Below are positions 14,842-17,677 of a stretch of 17,677 nt of DNA, in pieces. The notes under the pieces are model-generated. The model was not told where the DNA came from. It made no database searches and saw nothing but the letters and a program-made list of their open reading frames with translations. The DNA is taken from contig MGSU01000342.1 of the NCBI GenBank assembly GCA_001799195.1, positions 6,220 to 23,896 on the forward strand, in the 5' to 3' direction. Position 1 is the stretch's first letter. Each line of letters begins with the position of its first letter. Source of the DNA: Deltaproteobacteria bacterium RIFOXYA12_FULL_61_11 (lineage in GTDB: Bacteria; Bdellovibrionota_F; JAHFAK01; YA12-FULL-61-11). Made by a program: the position numbers and the translations under genes.

Positions 14842-16591
14842 GGTACCTCAAATACTTGCCGAAGAGGATGGACACCGAGCGGCTGCGATTGCTGAGAGTG
14901 AGAAAGTCCGGTTTCTGGTCGTCGTCGACGAAGCCCGTGCGCAGGAGTTCCGGACCATTGTTGACCCGCAGGAGCTCGCGATAGCGATCGGCTTCGACGG
15001 AGGAAAAATCCTCGGCGGCGAGGGGAGTATCGGTGGGCATTACGGTGAAGGCGAAGAGTTCCAAGGTACTCTCAGTGCCGGAGAGGACGGCGACCAGCCG
15101 ATGCTCCCCGTCGCGGAGGACCTCGAGAGCCGTGGGCCGAACGCTGCTGTGCACCTCGAGGAGCGCGGAGAACAAGCCGTGCTCGTGGCGAGAGATGGAA
15201 AAACCCCGCTCGTCGAGCAGGACGAGGTCCGGGAGACGGTCGGCATCCACGGTCGTCAGGCCGAAACCCAGGTAGGGTTTCTTCGCGAGGGCTTGCCCGG
15301 AGCCGCGGTAGGTTCCGTCTGCCTGGAGGTAGAAGATACTCAAGGAAGGGGTTTGTTCGTTGAGCACGAGCAGATCCCGGCGCGTGTCGAGATCGAGGTC
15401 GAGCCAGTGCAGACTTCGTCCCCCCTGCTCCAGCGGTAGGAGTTGCCGACCCAGTTCCTTCCCCTCGAGGTCGAACTCGAGTACGGTCAGGAGGGCTTCG
15501 GCTGCCGACGTAGCTGCAAGGGTAATGCGGCCGGATACCCCTGCGTTGAGCGCGACGTGGTCAGGTCGGATCGGTACGAAGGGGCGGGCGACAGCATCGA
15601 AACCCTCGCCCTCGTCCCTCAGTAGGACGGCTTGACCATCGGCTTCTCGCCAGGCGAGGACCACCGGTTTTCCCGCATTGTCGAGCGCGGTGGCCAGACC
15701 TGTTGCCTCGGGCAGAGCGAGGTCGAATTCCATGATTTTACTGAAATTCCCATCATCCTGCAAACTGAGCGCCTTGAACCAGCCCGTCTCGGCGGAGAGC
15801 AGCAACAGCTCGGCAGTGCCGTCGGTGTCGAGGTCGAGGAGTTCGAGGTCGGCCGTGGGGCTATCGAGCGCCACGGTGGCGATCAAATCCTGGACGTCGA
15901 TGATGCCATCGCCATCGGTGTCCTGCTTCGTCGGATCGGTCCCGGTAACCGTGGCTTCGAAATGATCGGGTAGCCCGTCCTTGTCGGTATCGGGGGTCAA
16001 GGGGTCGGTCCCTGCATCGTGCAGCCCGTTGTAGACGCCGGTGTTCCTCTCCTGGCCGTCGAGTAGGCCGTCGCCATCGCTGTCTTCCTTGAGAGGATCG
16101 GTGCCGAGATTGCTCTCCTCGAGGTTGATCGATCCGTCGGCGTCGTAGTCCAGACCATACGTATAGATGGCCGAGGAGGGGCGGGAGTGCTGGGCTCCGG
16201 AAACGACCTGGATCTGGACCAAGAAGGGGGGGCTGCGGCGGGTCATGCCGGGCAGGACGGCCGAGGTGCTATCGGCGCTGACCTCGAGTTCGATCAGGTC
16301 GTTGTCGTCCGGTCCGTACTGGAGGAGGTAGGCGTCGATGGCGGGATGGTCGAGGCGGTTCCATTGGACGGTGAGCTCGTCCTGGTCGTCGTAAGGGCCG
16401 AAGGCGGCGAAGCGGAGCTGGAAGGAGTCGGTGGTGCGCACGAGCGAGGAGCAGGCCGCGGGGTTGGCACAAGCCTCGGCCGGGGGAGGGACCTCGGCGT
16501 TCGGATTCCAGAAGTCGAGAGGATTGTCCCGGGTGTGTTCCTCGACCGACGTACAAGCGGTGAAAAGCAACAGCCAGGCGAGGAGGCGCAT
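14822..16591 (-). CDS. Lipoprotein with thrombospondin type 3 calcium repeats and FG-GAP/VCBS-like propeller
   Basis: The protein has 589 residues from ATG at 16591. A GTG one codon earlier (16594) overlaps the PEGA gene stop as GTGA. GGGAGG is 6 bases before the ATG but only 3 before the GTG, so ATG is preferred. The signal MRLLAWLLLFTAC ends in a lipobox (C13). Next is a fibronectin III-like stretch (about 50-145), then acidic calcium-binding TSP3 repeats (about 148-235) with cores DSDGDGLLD, DTDKDGLPD and DTDGDGIID and interspersed GTDP. The C-terminal half repeats 'hhhDhDxDxxxDLhhL' (LLDLDTDGTAELLLL, LDLDLDTRRDLLVL, TVDADRLPDLVLL, FVDDDQKPDFLTL), as in FG-GAP/VCBS beta-propellers. It is probably a calcium-stabilised cell-surface adhesin or scaffold. 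Confidence 0.88.
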   Translation of the reverse strand: MRLLAWLLLFTACTSVEEHTRDNPLDFWNPNAEVPPPAEACANPAACSSLVRTTDSFQLRFAAFGPYDDQDELTVQWNRLDHPAIDAYLLQYGPDDNDLIELEVSADSTSAVLPGMTRRSPPFLVQIQVVSGAQHSRPSSAIYTYGLDYDADGSINLEESNLGTDPLKEDSDGDGLLDGQERNTGVYNGLHDAGTDPLTPDTDKDGLPDHFEATVTGTDPTKQDTDGDGIIDVQDLIATVALDSPTADLELLDLDTDGTAELLLLSAETGWFKALSLQDDGNFSKIMEFDLALPEATGLATALDNAGKPVVLAWREADGQAVLLRDEGEGFDAVARPFVPIRPDHVALNAGVSGRITLAATSAAEALLTVLEFDLEGKELGRQLLPLEQGGRSLHWLDLDLDTRRDLLVLNEQTPSLSIFYLQADGTYRGSGQALAKKPYLGFGLTTVDADRLPDLVLLDERGFSISRHEHGLFSALLEVHSSVRPTALEVLRDGEHRLVAVLSGTESTLELFAFTVMPTDTPLAAEDFSSVEADRYRELLRVNNGPELLRTGFVDDDQKPDFLTLSNRSRSVSILFGKYLRYHADQAF

Positions 16592-17676
16592 CACCAGCCT
16601 CCCAGGGTGAAGGTCAGACCGGTGCTCCCCAGCTCGGCGCCGGTTCCGCCAGGGCCTTGCAGCAAGGTCCGGGTCTCTCGGACATCGAGATAGTAGTAAA
16701 AAGCCACCGAGCCGAGAATGGTCCCCGTGGTAGCGGCGATGATGGCCTGGAGGAGTTGGCGTTCTGCCGTGTGGCGGCGGTTGCGATAGGTTTCGAAGGC
16801 TTGGTCCATGTCTTGTTGGACCACCGCGAAGGAATAGTCGGTATAGGCTTCCCCGGCTTCTCCAGCAGCTTGATCCCGCCGATAGAGGGCAATGCCGGCG
16901 TAGGCGAGGACGGCGCCGCCGACGCTGCCGGCGAGTATTGCCATGGTCTTGCTGGTCTCGAGCCTGGAGCGAAGATGGCGACTATCGGGCAATAAACGCA
17001 AGTCAAGTCGACGCTCTTCGTTGGGAGCGAGGAGTACGGATTGGCGTAACTCTTCGAAGTTCTTGCGGTACACGGTGAGTTGGTGCCGCCCGGCAGGCAG
17101 GTTCGAGCGGGTCAGGGGGGTGGTACCCAGATAGGTACCGTCAAGACTCACCGAGGCTCTCGAGGGTGTGGAGGAGAGGTGCAGTATGGCCGGCAGGGGG
17201 ATCAGGGGATCGGTGATCACGAGGTGCTCGTCGGAACGAATCTCGATGGTACGCTTGAGCGGACGATAGTCCAGGTGTTGCACTAGGAGGAGGTGCTCGC
17301 CCTCGGCCAAGGTCAGATCCGCGCAGCGTTCGGTGGGCATACGCTCGCCGTCGATCCAGACTTCGCCCGGGGGTATGGTCGCCACGGTGATGGTTCCGGT
17401 GCGATGGGCGAGGGTGAGATCGAGGACCGCCTCTTTGTCCTCTTCGAGGGTCACGGTCCTCACGAGGTCGAAGCAACCGGTGCGGGCGAGCCGCAGTTCG
17501 TGAACGCCGGGTTCGAGCTGGAAGTTCTCCAGGGGGGTGGTGCCGAGCAAGCGTTCGCCGAGGTAGACCGAGGCCTGGGCTGGGGTGCTGCGCAGGGTCA
17601 GTCGTCCTGGGGTCCTAAACTCCAGTTCTACCCGGGCCAACTCGTCGCGACGGATGTCGAGGTCCCGCAGCAGTGG
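16591..17676 (-). CDS. PEGA-repeat membrane protein (N-terminus outside window)
   Basis: The frame is open to the window edge, giving 361 visible residues that read naturally from the edge (PLLRDLDIRRDELARVELEF). The true start is therefore upstream of 17677, and the TTG at 17640 is only an internal codon. Counted from that codon there are three PEGA-type beta repeats: about 10-80 (STPAQASVYLGERLLGTTP), 81-146 (IPPGEVWIDGERM) and 150-217 (STPSRASVSLDGTYLGTTP). Two membrane segments follow (about 232-253 and 297-318), separated by a charged helical stretch. PEGA repeats are surface or periplasmic modules thought to bind cell-wall polymers or other proteins. The C-terminus is short and ends LTFTLGGW. 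It is the first visible gene of the four-gene envelope unit. Confidence 0.85.
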   Translation of the reverse strand, partial: PLLRDLDIRRDELARVELEFRTPGRLTLRSTPAQASVYLGERLLGTTPLENFQLEPGVHELRLARTGCFDLVRTVTLEEDKEAVLDLTLAHRTGTITVATIPPGEVWIDGERMPTERCADLTLAEGEHLLLVQHLDYRPLKRTIEIRSDEHLVITDPLIPLPAILHLSSTPSRASVSLDGTYLGTTPLTRSNLPAGRHQLTVYRKNFEELRQSVLLAPNEERRLDLRLLPDSRHLRSRLETSKTMAILAGSVGGAVLAYAGIALYRRDQAAGEAGEAYTDYSFAVVQQDMDQAFETYRNRRHTAERQLLQAIIAATTGTILGSVAFYYYLDVRETRTLLQGPGGTGAELGSTGLTFTLGGW

Positions 17677-17677
17677 G

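Noticed and set aside
1-17677. CRISPR arrays, insertion sequences, tRNA or rRNA genes
   Set aside because: I looked for regularly spaced direct repeats, transposase or integrase motifs and RNA gene signatures on both strands and saw none.

Overview
This is about 17.7 kb of high-GC bacterial DNA. It holds ten complete genes, one gene cut at each edge, one probable gene relic and several candidate control sites. Three or four proteins have lipoprotein-type signal peptides. Together with PEGA, thrombospondin type 3 (TSP3) and vWA surface proteins, a Maf-type glycosyltransferase and dense GTGA/ATGA gene overlaps, this suggests a diderm (Gram-negative) bacterium. The broad style recalls Myxococcota or Desulfobacterota-like and related candidate lineages. 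No rRNA or tRNA gene is present, so the phylum is only a guess.

Left end (1-1840): the C-terminal tail of an unidentified gene is followed by a strikingly AT-rich gene (319-1809) with its own promoter-like sequence. It encodes a membrane-anchored protein with many paired cysteines. It looks foreign to its surroundings and I do not recognise its family.

Glycan block (1841-7950, minus strand): five tightly packed genes read leftwards. In transcription order they are a Maf/DUF115 glycosyltransferase, PseB (UDP-GlcNAc C6-dehydratase/C5-epimerase), PseC (aminotransferase), a Gfo/Idh/MocA oxidoreductase and a degenerate family-2-like glycosyltransferase with C-terminal membrane segments. This resembles flagellin glycosylation by pseudaminic acid. 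However, the later pathway enzymes (PseH, PseG, PseI, PseF) and all flagellar genes are missing from the window. A good minus-strand promoter candidate lies just ahead of the first gene, and a weak terminator candidate lies past the last.

Middle (7951-12084, plus strand): a 29-codon remnant carrying a WYLGED motif is followed by an orphan soluble histidine kinase with two Cys/His-bearing PAS domains. Next comes a secreted clan GH-A-like glycoside hydrolase with a YLPLVLN segment typical of Chloroflexi exported proteins, and then an RNase Z-like metallo-beta-lactamase enzyme with all its metal ligands.

Right end (12086-17676, minus strand): four translationally coupled envelope genes. In transcription order they are a PEGA-repeat membrane protein (N-terminus beyond the edge), a TSP3 plus FG-GAP/VCBS-like lipoprotein, a beta-rich lipoprotein of unknown family and a vWA-domain lipoprotein. 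Their coupling suggests one surface-exposed machine or display system. I consider this and the cysteine-paired protein the best candidates for undescribed biology.
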